Assembly (NCBI RefSeq): GCF_026340465.1
Contig: NZ_JAPEPC010000001.1
Location: 5,996,001-6,060,000, forward strand
Source: Streptomyces sp. NBC_01306
GTDB taxonomy: Bacteria > Actinomycetota > Actinomycetes > Streptomycetales > Streptomycetaceae
DNA length: 64,000 nucleotides
Direction: 5' to 3'
The notes beneath the pieces were generated by a model. That model made no database searches. It was not told the origin of the DNA and saw nothing but the letters and a program-made list of their open reading frames with translations. The first letter of the stretch is position 1, and each line of letters starts with the position of its first letter. This document shows positions 25,807 to 34,286 of the stretch, one piece after another. The position numbers and the translations under genes are program-made.

Positions 25807-26796
25807 GTGCTTATCGACACCTTTGGCCGAGTGGCCACTGACCTGCGAGTGTCACTCACGGACCGCTGTAATCTGCGCTGCACCTACTGCATGCCGGAAG
25901 AGGGCCTGCAGTGGCTCGCCAAGCCCGATCTGCTCACGGACGACGAAATCGTCCGGCTGATCGGCATCGCCGTGACCAGCCTGGGCATCACCGAGGTCCG
26001 CTTCACCGGCGGTGAGCCGCTGCTGCGCCCCGGTCTCGTCGGCATCGTCGAGCGCGTCGCGGCCCTGGAGTCGCGCCCCCGGATGTCCCTCACGACCAAT
26101 GGCATCGGCCTCAAGCGCACCGCCCAGGCCCTGGCGGCAGCGGGCCTCGACCGGGTCAACGTCTCGCTCGACACCCTGCGCCCGGACGTCTTCAAGACCC
26201 TCACCCGCAGGGACCGGCAACGCGATGTGCTGGACGGTATGGCGGCCGCCGGCGCCGCCGGACTCACCCCGGTCAAGGTCAACACCGTGCTGATGCCGGG
26301 GCTCAACGACGACGAGGCACCCGACCTGCTCGCCTGGGCCGTGGAGCACGGGTACGAGCTGCGCTTCATCGAGCAGATGCCGCTCGACGCCCAGCACGGC
26401 TGGAAGCGCGACGGCATGATCACGGCAGGTGACATCCTCAAGTCGCTGCGCACCCGCTTCACGCTGACCGAGGAAGGCAGCGAAGAGCGCGGTTCGGCGC
26501 CCGCCGAGCGCTGGGTGGTCGACGGCGGTCCGCACCGGGTCGGCGTCATCGCCTCGGTCACCCGCCCGTTCTGTGCCGCCTGCGACCGCACCCGGCTCAC
26601 CGCGGACGGACAGGTGCGCACCTGCCTGTTCGCCCAGGAGGAGTCCGACCTGCGGGGCGCGCTCCGCTCCGGGGAGCCGGACGAGGAGATCGCCCGGCGC
26701 TGGAAGCTGGCGATGTGGGGAAAGAAGGCCGGATCCGGTCTGGACGACCCGTCCTTCCTCCAGCCCGACCGGCCCATGTCGGCGATCGGCGGCTGA
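25807..26796 (+). CDS. moaA: GTP 3',8-cyclase MoaA (molybdenum cofactor biosynthesis)
   Basis: The 329-residue radical-SAM enzyme has CNLRCTYC giving Cys21, Cys25 and Cys28 for the first [4Fe-4S] cluster, FTGGEPLLR for SAM binding, and C-terminal CAACDRTRL...RTC (about 256-273) for the second cluster. It ends in Gly-Gly, as MoaA proteins do. It converts GTP to 3',8-cyclo-GTP for molybdopterin. GTG 25807 is the start, giving the standard length. The molybdenum hydroxylase at 37585-39840 would need this cofactor. TAGGCT at about 25758 may be its -10. Confidence 0.96.
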   Translation: MLIDTFGRVATDLRVSLTDRCNLRCTYCMPEEGLQWLAKPDLLTDDEIVRLIGIAVTSLGITEVRFTGGEPLLRPGLVGIVERVAALESRPRMSLTTNGIGLKRTAQALAAAGLDRVNVSLDTLRPDVFKTLTRRDRQRDVLDGMAAAGAAGLTPVKVNTVLMPGLNDDEAPDLLAWAVEHGYELRFIEQMPLDAQHGWKRDGMITAGDILKSLRTRFTLTEEGSEERGSAPAERWVVDGGPHRVGVIASVTRPFCAACDRTRLTADGQVRTCLFAQEESDLRGALRSGEPDEEIARRWKLAMWGKKAGSGLDDPSFLQPDRPMSAIGG

Positions 26797-26871
26797 CGGC
26801 CGTACCCGTCCGGCCTGCGCTCGGCCGGTTTCTGCGCCCCGCCGGGCGGCGTTCCGTCGGTCAGTTGTGTC

Positions 26872-27168
26872 TTACGGGGTCTGCGTCTCGCCGGTCTGTG
26901 TCTCCCCGGTCCGGCCCCTCTGCTCCCACTCGGCCAGGAGCACCACGTCCTTGAGGAAGCCGCGCACCCCCAGGAACTGCGACAGATGCTCCCGGTGTTC
27001 CGCACAGGCCAGCCATGTCTTCCGGCGCTCCGGGGTGTGCAGTTTCGGGTTGTTCCACGCCAGCACCCACACGGCGTCGGCCCGGCATCCCTTGGCCGAG
27101 CAGACCGGGGCGGGCGTGACAGCGGCGGGCGGGACCGGGGCGGAACCGGTCGAATCAGGGGAGTTCAC
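26872..27168 (-). CDS. Conserved hypothetical protein with possible zinc site
   Basis: The 98-residue protein has Cys24 and Cys29 (CSAKGC) and a later CAEHREH, a plausible CxxxxC...CxxH metal site. The central WVLAWNNPKLHTPERRKTWLAC segment is well conserved in Streptomyces by my recollection. The C terminus carries a short repeat, GETQTGETQTP. It is convergent with moaA. I cannot assign a function. Confidence 0.75.
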   Translation of the reverse strand: MNSPDSTGSAPVPPAAVTPAPVCSAKGCRADAVWVLAWNNPKLHTPERRKTWLACAEHREHLSQFLGVRGFLKDVVLLAEWEQRGRTGETQTGETQTP

Positions 27169-27230
27169 ACCTCAACCCTAGGCCAAAGCATCGCCGTTAC
27201 GGACAGGCGAGGAGCCGGAGGGAGGGGCCG

Positions 27231-27276
27231 GAAAAAGGCGACGCCGAGCAGCCACGGGGGGAGCTGCCCGGCGTCG
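27231..27276 (-). terminator. Intrinsic terminator with U-tract, minus strand
   Basis: On the minus strand CGACGCCGGGCAG (27264-27276) pairs with CTGCTCGGCGTCG (27239-27251) with one mismatch, and is followed by CCTTTTT. This is the classical layout for ending the DUF3099 transcript. The rest of the 240-bp gap (27169-27408) contains no convincing gene. Confidence 0.75.
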
Positions 27277-27408
27277 GTCCGTCGCTCCGACGGGGGATGC
27301 GGAGCGCCCCCAAAGTATGTCATGGGCCAATGGGACTGCGGCACCGGAACTTCATGATTGATCTGAGCTTTTCTTGAGCTTTGACACCGGCAGGGGATCG
27401 GCCCCGCC

Positions 27409-27783
27409 TCAGCCCTGCTCCGCCGCCCGTTGGTCACGCTCCGTGGTGGGTCCCTCGTCCGCCGGATCCGTCCCCGGAACCACGGACGACGGTTCCAGCG
27501 GCGGGCGGAAGGGCGCGGGAACGAACGTCGTGGGGAGCCCCGGAGTGTTCTCGCGGCCCGCGTTCGCGATTACCACGGCGATGTACGGAAGGAAGGCGCC
27601 GAGCACCAGCGTCCCGATCGCCACCGGCCGTGCCACGTTCCAGAGAGCCGCGGTCAGGATGACCGCGACGGTGCGCACCGTCATCGAGATGATGTACCGG
27701 CGCTGCCGGCCGCGTACATCCTCCTCAAGACCCGTCCGGGCCCCCGTGATCCGGAAGACCTCACCACTGCGCTGCTTCCGCAT
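27409..27783 (-). CDS. DUF3099 domain-containing membrane protein
   Basis: The 124-residue protein starts MRKQRSGEVFRITGARTGLEEDVRGRQRRYIISM. It then has two membrane helices (about 33-52 and 57-78) and a Pro-rich polar tail. The leading VFRITGAR..L..D...RQRRY motif is that of DUF3099, an actinobacterial family of unknown function. The ATG at 27783 is chosen because GGTGGAG lies just upstream; the longer ORF to 27984 runs into the next gene's promoter region. Confidence 0.85.
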   Translation of the reverse strand: MRKQRSGEVFRITGARTGLEEDVRGRQRRYIISMTVRTVAVILTAALWNVARPVAIGTLVLGAFLPYIAVVIANAGRENTPGLPTTFVPAPFRPPLEPSSVVPGTDPADEGPTTERDQRAAEQG

Positions 27784-27995
27784 CACGCTCCACCACCCGA
27801 TTCCTGCGCCGGACTCTCCCCGGACCGGACGGCACCACGTTACGCCGGGGCCCGGCCGCCGATAAGAGCGGGGCGCGCTCGTACCGCCCGTACCGGGGCT
27901 GCCGGGGCGCGTATGGAGGTGTCCGACATGCGCCGTATGGAGGATGGGCCGAAACTGGGGCCCGTGCGTATCCAGCAGCCGCATCAGGAGGCGAC

Positions 27996-28271
27996 ATGAA
28001 TTGGTTGTGGGCCATCATCGTGGGGCTGGTGCTCGGCCTGATCGCCAAGGCGATCATCCCGGGCAAGCAGCAGATCCCGCTGTGGCTGACCGTGATCTTC
28101 GGCATCCTGGGCAGCGTGCTGGGCAACTGGGTGGCCACCGGGCTGGGGGTCAACGACACCCGGGGTATCGACTGGATCAGACATCTGCTCCAGCTGGCCG
28201 GCGCCGTGATCATCGTCGGCGTGGGGGACAAGCTCTGGACCTCGGTCCGGGGCAGCAGACACACCACCTGA
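27996..28271 (+). CDS. GlsB/YeaQ/YmgE family stress response membrane protein
   Basis: The 91-residue protein has three short hydrophobic helices with the family's glycine motifs: WAIIVGLVLGLIAKAIIPG at the start and FGILGSVLGNWVATGLG in the middle. The family was once named transglycosylase-associated protein. ATG 27996 has AGGAGGCGAC upstream. It is divergent from DUF3099 and convergent with tyrS, with a strong terminator after it. Members are general stress-linked membrane proteins of unclear biochemistry. Confidence 0.9.
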   Translation: MNWLWAIIVGLVLGLIAKAIIPGKQQIPLWLTVIFGILGSVLGNWVATGLGVNDTRGIDWIRHLLQLAGAVIIVGVGDKLWTSVRGSRHTT

Positions 28272-28282
28272 CGCCACGCACG

Positions 28283-28321
28283 CGTGAGGGGCGGCCGGTT
28301 CCGTACCGGCCGCCCCTCACG
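28283..28321. terminator. Perfect 17-bp bidirectional stem-loop
   Basis: The arm 28283-28299 (CGTGAGGGGCGGCCGGT) is an exact inverted repeat of 28305-28321 around a 5-nt loop. It lies between the convergent GlsB-family gene and tyrS and can terminate both. Confidence 0.88.
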
Positions 28322-28343
28322 TATGTGCTGAGACCGACAGGAC

Positions 28344-29612
28344 CTAGACGCCCGTGACCTCGACCGCCGCCAGGCTCTTCTTGCCCCGGCGCAGCACCAG
28401 CCACCGCCCGTGCAGCAGATCCCCGGCCGCCGGCACCGCGTCCTCGCCCGTGACCTTCACGTTGTTCACGTACGCCCCGCCCTCCTTGACGGCGCGGCGG
28501 GCCGCCGACCGGCTCGGCACAAGACCCGTGTCGGCGAGCAGTTCCACGACCGGCAGCAGGCCGTCGACCTCGGTGTGCGGCAGCTCGGAGAGCGCGGCGC
28601 TCAGCGTCGCCTCGTCGAGCTCCGTGAGCTCACCCTGTCCGAACAGCGCCCTGGACGCCGCGACGACCGCCGCGCACTGGTCCGCGCCGTGCACCAGCGT
28701 GGTCAGCTCCTCGGCCAGCGAGCGCTGGGCGGCCCGCGCCTGCGGCCGCTCCTCGGTCAGCTGCTCCAGCTCCTCCAGCTCGGCGCGGCTCTTGAAGCTG
28801 AGGATGCGGTTGTACGTGGAGACATCGCGGTCGTCCACATTCAGCCAGAACTGGTAGAAGGCGTACGGAGTGGTCATCTCCGCGTCCAGCCAGACGGCCC
28901 CGCTCTCGGACTTGCCGAACTTGGTGCCGTCCGCCTTGACCATCAGCGGGGTGCCCAGCGCGTGCACGGGCGCGTCCGGCTCCAGGCGGTGGATCAGGTC
29001 GATCCCCGCCGTGAGGTTGCCCCACTGGTCGCTGCCGCCCTGCTGGAGCGTGCAGCCGTACCGCCGGTACAGCTCCAGGAAGTCCATCCCCTGGAGCAGC
29101 TGGTAGCTGAACTCCGTGTAGCTGATGCCCTGTTCGGACTCCAGGCGGCGGGCGACCGACTCCTTGGTGAGCATCTTGTTCACCCGGAAGTGCTTGCCGA
29201 TGTCCCGCAGGAACTCGATCGCGGACAGGCCCGCGGTCCAGTCCAGGTTGTTGACCATCACCGCCGCGTTCTCCCCCTCGAAGGAGAGGAACGGCTCGAT
29301 CTGGGAGCGCAGCCGGCCCACCCAGTTGGCGATGGTCTCCGGGTCGTTCAGCGTCCGCTCGGCGGTCGGCCTCGGGTCACCGATCTGGCCGGTGGCCCCG
29401 CCCACCAGCGCCAGCGGCCGGTGACCGGCCTGCTGGAGCCTGCGGACGGTGAGGACCTGCACGAGGTGGCCCACATGCAGGCTCGCCGCCGTCGGGTCGA
29501 AGCCGCAATAGAACGTGACGGGACCGTCCGCGAGCGTCTTGCGCAATGCGTCCTCGTCAGTGGAGAGGGCGAAGAGCCCCCGCCACTTCAGCTCGTCGAC
29601 GATGTCCGTCAC
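28344..29612 (-). CDS. tyrS: Tyrosyl-tRNA synthetase
   Basis: The 422-residue class I synthetase has the HIGH-equivalent HVGH (46-49), the KMSKS-equivalent KFGKS (about 229-233), the tyrosine-pocket segment YTEFSYQLLQGMDFLELYRRYGC, and a C-terminal S4 RNA-binding domain (about 355-415, SRSAARRAVKEGGAYVNN). It charges tRNA-Tyr. The length fits bacterial TyrRS. No T-box or other leader is evident in the 45 bp between it and the TldE-like gene upstream. Confidence 0.97.
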   Translation of the reverse strand: MTDIVDELKWRGLFALSTDEDALRKTLADGPVTFYCGFDPTAASLHVGHLVQVLTVRRLQQAGHRPLALVGGATGQIGDPRPTAERTLNDPETIANWVGRLRSQIEPFLSFEGENAAVMVNNLDWTAGLSAIEFLRDIGKHFRVNKMLTKESVARRLESEQGISYTEFSYQLLQGMDFLELYRRYGCTLQQGGSDQWGNLTAGIDLIHRLEPDAPVHALGTPLMVKADGTKFGKSESGAVWLDAEMTTPYAFYQFWLNVDDRDVSTYNRILSFKSRAELEELEQLTEERPQARAAQRSLAEELTTLVHGADQCAAVVAASRALFGQGELTELDEATLSAALSELPHTEVDGLLPVVELLADTGLVPSRSAARRAVKEGGAYVNNVKVTGEDAVPAAGDLLHGRWLVLRRGKKSLAAVEVTGV

Positions 29613-29657
29613 GGGTCTCGCGTCTCCTTCGGTGTGGCTGGAAGTACGTCCCAGAGG

Positions 29658-31067
29658 TTATACGCCCTGGCTGACGGAACTCATATTGAAATCCGGGATG
29701 CGCAGGGCAGGCATCGCGGCGCGGGTGAACCAGTCGCCCCACTCGCGCGGCAGCGTCCGCTCCGTACGCCCGGCCTCGGTGGCCCGGGAGAGCAGATCGA
29801 CCGGCGACTCGTTGAAGCGGAAGTTGTTCACCTCGCCGGTGACCTCGCCGTTCTCCACGAGGTAGACACCGTCCCTGGTCAGCCCGGTCAGCAGCAGGGT
29901 GGCCGGGTCGACCTCCCTGATGTACCAGAGGCAGGTCAGCAGCAGGGCGGGTCCGTCGTGCCCCGACGCCGCCACCATCTCGTCGAGCGAACGCTCCCCG
30001 CCGCCCTCCAGGATCAGATTGCTGATGGCGGGCGCCACCGGGAGGCCGGTCAGCTCGGCGCTGTGCCGGGTGGTGAGCAGATGCTCCAGCCGGCCTTCGC
30101 GCACCCAGTCCGTACGGGAGAGCGGCAGGCCGTTGTCGAAGACCGACGAGTCGTCGCCCGAGGAGTGCGCGAGGACGAAGGGCGCCGACTCCAGACCGGG
30201 CTCGGCCGGATCGCTGCGCAGGGTCAGCGGAAGCGGGGAGAGCCGGTCGCCGAGCCGGGTCCCGCCGCCGGGCCGGGAGAAGACCGTACGGCCCTCCGCC
30301 GCGTCCCGGGCGGCCGACGACCAGTACTGGTAGATCAGCAGATCGGCCACCGCGGTCGGCGGCAGCAGCGTCTCGTACCGCCCGGCGGGCAGCGCCACCC
30401 TGCGCTCGGCCCAGCGCAGCCGCTGCGCCAGTCCGGCGTCCAGCGCGGCCGGGTCGACGTCGGTGAAGTCCCGGGTGGCCCGGCCCGCCCAGGCGGAGCG
30501 GGACCGGTCGGGGGACTTGGCGTTCAGCTCCAGCGTGCCGTTCGGCTGGTCGTGGCGCAGCCGCAGACCGGTGGACGTACCGAGGTAGCTGGAGGTCATC
30601 TCGTGGTGGGCGAATCCGTACAGCTCGCGCCCGCCGGACCGCGCGCGGGCGAAGGACTCACCGAGCGCCGGCGCGAAGGCGTCGAAGACCGCCGACGTCG
30701 TCTCGGCGGGCGCTTCCGTGAAACCGGCGGACTCGGGCACCCCGGTGACCAGCGGCCGGGCGTCCTCGGCGGGGGAACCGTCGCGGGCCGCCGCCTCGGC
30801 GGCCCGGACCAGCGGTTCGAGATCCGCCGCGGTCACCGCCGACCGGGAGACGACACCGGACGCGGTGCCCTCCTTGCCGTCGACGGTCGCGATGACGGTC
30901 AGGGTCCGGCCGCGGGTCACACCGTTGGTCGTCAGCGCATTGCCCGCCCAGCGCAGATTGGCGCTCGAATGCTCGTCGGCGATGACGGCACAGCCGTCCG
31001 CGGTGGACAGCGCCAGGGCACGCTCGACGATCTCGTGCGGCCTGCTCGTGCGGTTCGACGGGGTCAT
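29658..31067 (-). CDS. TldD/PmbA family protein (TldE-like partner)
   Basis: The 469-residue protein lacks the HExxxH motif and so corresponds to the TldE/PmbA half of the heterodimer. It has the family segment VFSRPGGGTRLGDRLSPLPLTL and a C-terminal RNGEVTGEVNNFRFNESPVDLLSRA-like region (here VENGEVTGEVNNFRF). The ATG at 31067 overlaps the TldD stop as ATGA; the longer ORF into 31496 is a shadow of tldD. TldD/E degrades unfolded or modified peptides and in E. coli matures microcin B17. Confidence 0.9.
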   Translation of the reverse strand: MTPSNRTSRPHEIVERALALSTADGCAVIADEHSSANLRWAGNALTTNGVTRGRTLTVIATVDGKEGTASGVVSRSAVTAADLEPLVRAAEAAARDGSPAEDARPLVTGVPESAGFTEAPAETTSAVFDAFAPALGESFARARSGGRELYGFAHHEMTSSYLGTSTGLRLRHDQPNGTLELNAKSPDRSRSAWAGRATRDFTDVDPAALDAGLAQRLRWAERRVALPAGRYETLLPPTAVADLLIYQYWSSAARDAAEGRTVFSRPGGGTRLGDRLSPLPLTLRSDPAEPGLESAPFVLAHSSGDDSSVFDNGLPLSRTDWVREGRLEHLLTTRHSAELTGLPVAPAISNLILEGGGERSLDEMVAASGHDGPALLLTCLWYIREVDPATLLLTGLTRDGVYLVENGEVTGEVNNFRFNESPVDLLSRATEAGRTERTLPREWGDWFTRAAMPALRIPDFNMSSVSQGV

Positions 31068-32587
31068 CGCCCGGCCTCCTGGGTGGTGTTCAAGATGTTC
31101 ACGCCGCGGAAGAGGGCGGACGGGCAGCCGTGCGAGACCGATGCGACCTGGCCCGGCTGGGCCTTGCCGCAGTTGAAGGCGCCGCCCAGCACATAGGTCT
31201 GCGGGCCGCCGGCCTTCTCCATCGAGCCCCAGAAGTCCGTCGTCGTCGCCTGGTAGGCGACATCCCGCAACTGCCCGGCAAGTTGCCCGTTCCTGATGCG
31301 ATATGCCCGCTGCTGGGTGAACTGGAAGTTGTAGCGCTGCATATCGATCGACCACGACCGGTCGCCCACCACATAGATCCCGCGCTCGACACCCCCGATC
31401 AGGTCCTCCGTCGAGAGCCCGCCAGGATCCGGCTTGAGCGACACATTGGCCATCCGCTGCACCGGCACATGCCCCGGCGAATCCGCGTACGCGCACCCGT
31501 TGGACCGGCCGAGCCCCGTCAGCTTCGCGATCCTGCGGTCCAGCTGGTACCCGACCAGGGTGCCGTCCTTGATCAGATCCCAGGACTGCGCCTCCACACC
31601 CTCGTCGTCGAACCCGACCGTGGCCAGACCGTGTTCGGCGGTCCTGTCGCCCGTCACATTCATCACGGGGGAGCCGTACGCCAACGTGCCGAGCTGGTCG
31701 AACGTGGCGAAGGAGGTCCCGGCGTACGCCGCCTCGTACCCCAGCGCCCGGTCCAGCTCGGTGGCGTGCCCGATCGACTCGTGGATGGTCAGCCAGAGGT
31801 TGGACGGGTCCACGACCAGGTCGTACGCCCCCGCCTCGACGCTCGGCGCCCGCATCTTCTCGGCGAGCAGCTCCGGGATCCGCTCCAGCTCGGCGTCCCA
31901 GTCCCAGCCCGTGCCGGTCAGATACTCCCAGCCGCGCCCGGCCGGCGGCGCGAGGGTGCGCATCGAGTCGAACTCACCCGTGTCCGCGTCCACCGCCACC
32001 GCGGTGAGCTGCGGATGGAGCCTGACCCGCTGCTGGGTGGTGACGGTGCCCGCGGTGTCCGCGTAGAACTTGTTCTCCAGGACGGTCATCAGCGAGGCGT
32101 CCGCATGGGCGACACCGTCCGCCCGCAGCAGCCGCGCCGACCAGTCGGCCAGCAGCCCGGTCTTCTCGTCGGCGGGTACGGAGAAGGGGTCGGTCTCGTA
32201 CGAGGAGATCCAGGTCCGGTCCGGGTGCACCGGCTCGTCCGCCAGCTCCACCCTCTCGTCGGACCCGGCCGCCCTGATCACCTTGGCGGAGAGTTTCGCC
32301 ATCGCGACCGCCTGCCCGGCCACCCGCGCCGCAGCGTCCATCGAGAGGTCCACACCGGAGGCGAACCCCCAGCTCCCCCCGTGCACGACCCGCACGGCGT
32401 ACCCGAGATCAGTGGTGTCCGTCGACCCGGCAGGCCGGGCGTCCCGCAGCCGCCAGGTCGCGCTGCGGACACGTTCGAAGCGGAAGTCGGCGTGGTCGGC
32501 GCCGAGCGCGCGGGCGCGGGCCAGCGCCGCGTCGGCCAGGGCGCGCAGCGGCAGAGCCGTGAAGGCTGCGTCGATCGAATGTGGCAC
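31064..32587 (-). CDS. tldD: TldD family metallopeptidase, catalytic subunit
   Basis: The protein of about 507 residues has the zinc motif HESIGH (about 269-274) followed by ELDRALGYE. The C-terminal cysteine is in FNCGKAQPG, matching the conserved metal ligands of E. coli TldD. The preferred start is GTG 32587 (MPHSIDAAF), because AGGAGA lies 4-5 nt upstream; an in-frame GTG at 32605 would add six residues but lacks a site. It is cotranscribed with the TldE-like gene through a 4-bp overlap. No RiPP precursor gene was recognised nearby. Confidence 0.93.
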   Translation of the reverse strand: MPHSIDAAFTALPLRALADAALARARALGADHADFRFERVRSATWRLRDARPAGSTDTTDLGYAVRVVHGGSWGFASGVDLSMDAAARVAGQAVAMAKLSAKVIRAAGSDERVELADEPVHPDRTWISSYETDPFSVPADEKTGLLADWSARLLRADGVAHADASLMTVLENKFYADTAGTVTTQQRVRLHPQLTAVAVDADTGEFDSMRTLAPPAGRGWEYLTGTGWDWDAELERIPELLAEKMRAPSVEAGAYDLVVDPSNLWLTIHESIGHATELDRALGYEAAYAGTSFATFDQLGTLAYGSPVMNVTGDRTAEHGLATVGFDDEGVEAQSWDLIKDGTLVGYQLDRRIAKLTGLGRSNGCAYADSPGHVPVQRMANVSLKPDPGGLSTEDLIGGVERGIYVVGDRSWSIDMQRYNFQFTQQRAYRIRNGQLAGQLRDVAYQATTTDFWGSMEKAGGPQTYVLGGAFNCGKAQPGQVASVSHGCPSALFRGVNILNTTQEAGR

Positions 32588-32771
32588 GAGGTCTCCTGTC
32601 GTCACGACCGGTCGCTCGCATCATGTCGCGCGGACGCGTCCCGCTGCCAGATGCTTTCTGTAGGGACCCGACAGGGACCGCCACGCGGCGCTGTCGGAGG
32701 CCGATTCCTCCGAAGTGGGGCAGGACCGATAGTTTGCGTGAGTACCACACAGCTATCGAAAGGGTGATCCG

Positions 32772-33488
32772 TTGAGCCGCTCGGTTCTCGTCACCGGAGG
32801 AAACCGGGGCATCGGCCTTGCCATCGCCCGCGCTTTCGCAGACGCAGGCGACAAGGTCGCGATCACGTACCGCTCCGGCGAGCCGGCCGCGCTTGCCGAA
32901 CAGGGGTTCCTGGCCGTCAAGTGCGACATCACCGACACCGAGCAGGTGGAGCAGGCCTACAAGGAGATCGAGGAGAAGCACGGTCCCGTGGAGGTGCTGG
33001 TCGCCAACGCCGGTGTCACCAAGGACCAGTTGCTGATGCGGATGTCCGAGGACGACTTCACCGCCGTACTCGACACCAACCTCACCGGCACCTTCCGGGT
33101 CGTGAAGCGGGCCAACCGCGCGATGCTGCGCGCCAAGAAGGGCCGCGTCGTCCTCATCTCGTCCGTGGTCGGTCTGCTCGGCTCCGCCGGACAGGCGAAC
33201 TACGCCGCTTCCAAGGCCGGCCTGGTGGGCTTCGCGCGCTCCCTCGCCCGTGAGCTCGGCTCCCGCAACATCACTTTCAACGTAGTCGCACCCGGTTTCG
33301 TCGACACCGACATGACCAAGGTGCTCACCGACGAGCAGCGCGCGGGCATCGTCTCGCAGGTGCCGCTCGGCCGGTACGCGCAGCCGGAGGAGATCGCCGC
33401 GACGGTGCGGTTCCTCGCCTCCGACGACGCGTCGTACATCACTGGAGCCGTCATCCCCGTTGACGGCGGATTGGGCATGGGTCACTGA
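32772..33488 (+). CDS. fabG: 3-oxoacyl-ACP reductase FabG (MabA-like)
   Basis: The 238-residue SDR has the NADPH motif GGNRGIG (about 8-14), the catalytic Ser in ISSVVGLLGSAGQAN and YAASK, with a C terminus YITGAVIPVDGG. It reduces 3-oxoacyl-ACP in type II fatty acid synthesis. The start is an uncommon TTG (32772) with AAAGGGTGA upstream. Only 4 bp separate it from the enoyl reductase gene, the same order as mabA-inhA in mycobacteria. TAGTTT at about 32733 could be the -10. Confidence 0.95.
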   Translation: MSRSVLVTGGNRGIGLAIARAFADAGDKVAITYRSGEPAALAEQGFLAVKCDITDTEQVEQAYKEIEEKHGPVEVLVANAGVTKDQLLMRMSEDDFTAVLDTNLTGTFRVVKRANRAMLRAKKGRVVLISSVVGLLGSAGQANYAASKAGLVGFARSLARELGSRNITFNVVAPGFVDTDMTKVLTDEQRAGIVSQVPLGRYAQPEEIAATVRFLASDDASYITGAVIPVDGGLGMGH

Positions 33489-33492
33489 TCAC

Positions 33493-34260
33493 ATGAGCGG
33501 AATTCTCGACGGCAAGCGCATCCTCATCACGGGTGTGCTGATGGAGTCCTCCATCGCCTTCCACACCGCCAAGGTGGCCCAGGAGCAGGGTGCCGAGGTC
33601 ATCCTGACCGCCTTCCCGCGGCCCACCCTCACCGAGCGCATCGCCAAGAAGCTGCCGAAGCCCGCCAAGGTCATCGAGCTCGACGTCACCAACACCGAGC
33701 ACCTCGACCGGCTCGCGGACCTGGTCCGCGACGAGCTCGGCTCGCTCGACGGCGTTGTGCACTCCATCGGCTTCGCGCCGCAGGACGCGCTCGGCGGCAA
33801 CTTCCTCAACACCCCGTTCGAGTCGGTCTCCACGGCCATGCACGTCTCGGCGTTCTCGCTGAAGTCGCTGGCCATGGCCTGTCTGCCGCTGATGGGCGAG
33901 GGCGGCTCGGTGGTCGGACTCACCTTCGACGCCCAGTACGCCTGGCCGCAGTACGACTGGATGGGCCCCGCCAAGGCGGCGCTTGAGGCGACCTCCCGCT
34001 ACCTGGCCCGCGACCTGGGCAAGCAGGACATCCGCTGCAACCTGATCTCCGCCGGCCCCATCGGCTCGATGGCCGCGAAGTCCATCCCCGGCTTCGGGGA
34101 ACTGGCCGACGTCTGGAACAGCCGCTCCCCGCTCGCCTGGGACATGGCCGACCCCGAGCCGGCCGGCCGCGGCATCGTCGCGCTGCTCTCGGACTTCTTC
34201 CCGAAGACGACCGGCGAGATCATCCACGTCGACGGCGGCGTGCACATGATGGGCGCCTGA
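33493..34260 (+). CDS. fabI: Enoyl-ACP reductase, FabI/InhA type
   Basis: The 255-residue protein opens MSGILDGKRILITGVLMESSIAFHTAK, the InhA N terminus, and has the YxxMxxxK catalytic pattern (YDWMGPAK). The segment DGVVHSIGFAPQDALGGNF also matches InhA. It carries out the last reduction of each fatty-acid elongation cycle and is the family targeted by triclosan and isoniazid. ATG 33493 is preferred to the upstream GTG-frame extension. Translation is probably coupled to fabG. Confidence 0.95.
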   Translation: MSGILDGKRILITGVLMESSIAFHTAKVAQEQGAEVILTAFPRPTLTERIAKKLPKPAKVIELDVTNTEHLDRLADLVRDELGSLDGVVHSIGFAPQDALGGNFLNTPFESVSTAMHVSAFSLKSLAMACLPLMGEGGSVVGLTFDAQYAWPQYDWMGPAKAALEATSRYLARDLGKQDIRCNLISAGPIGSMAAKSIPGFGELADVWNSRSPLAWDMADPEPAGRGIVALLSDFFPKTTGEIIHVDGGVHMMGA

Positions 34261-34286
34261 CCCGCCCGTATCGCTCAGGACACCGC

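Noticed and set aside
28410..31196. 928-codon plus-strand frame
   Set aside because: It is antisense to tyrS and the TldE-like gene and encodes low-complexity Arg/Gly/Val sequence.
31064..32587. TldD/TldE pair as a RiPP maturation locus
   Set aside because: No precursor peptide or modification enzyme gene was recognised nearby, and TldD/E pairs are widespread housekeeping peptidases.
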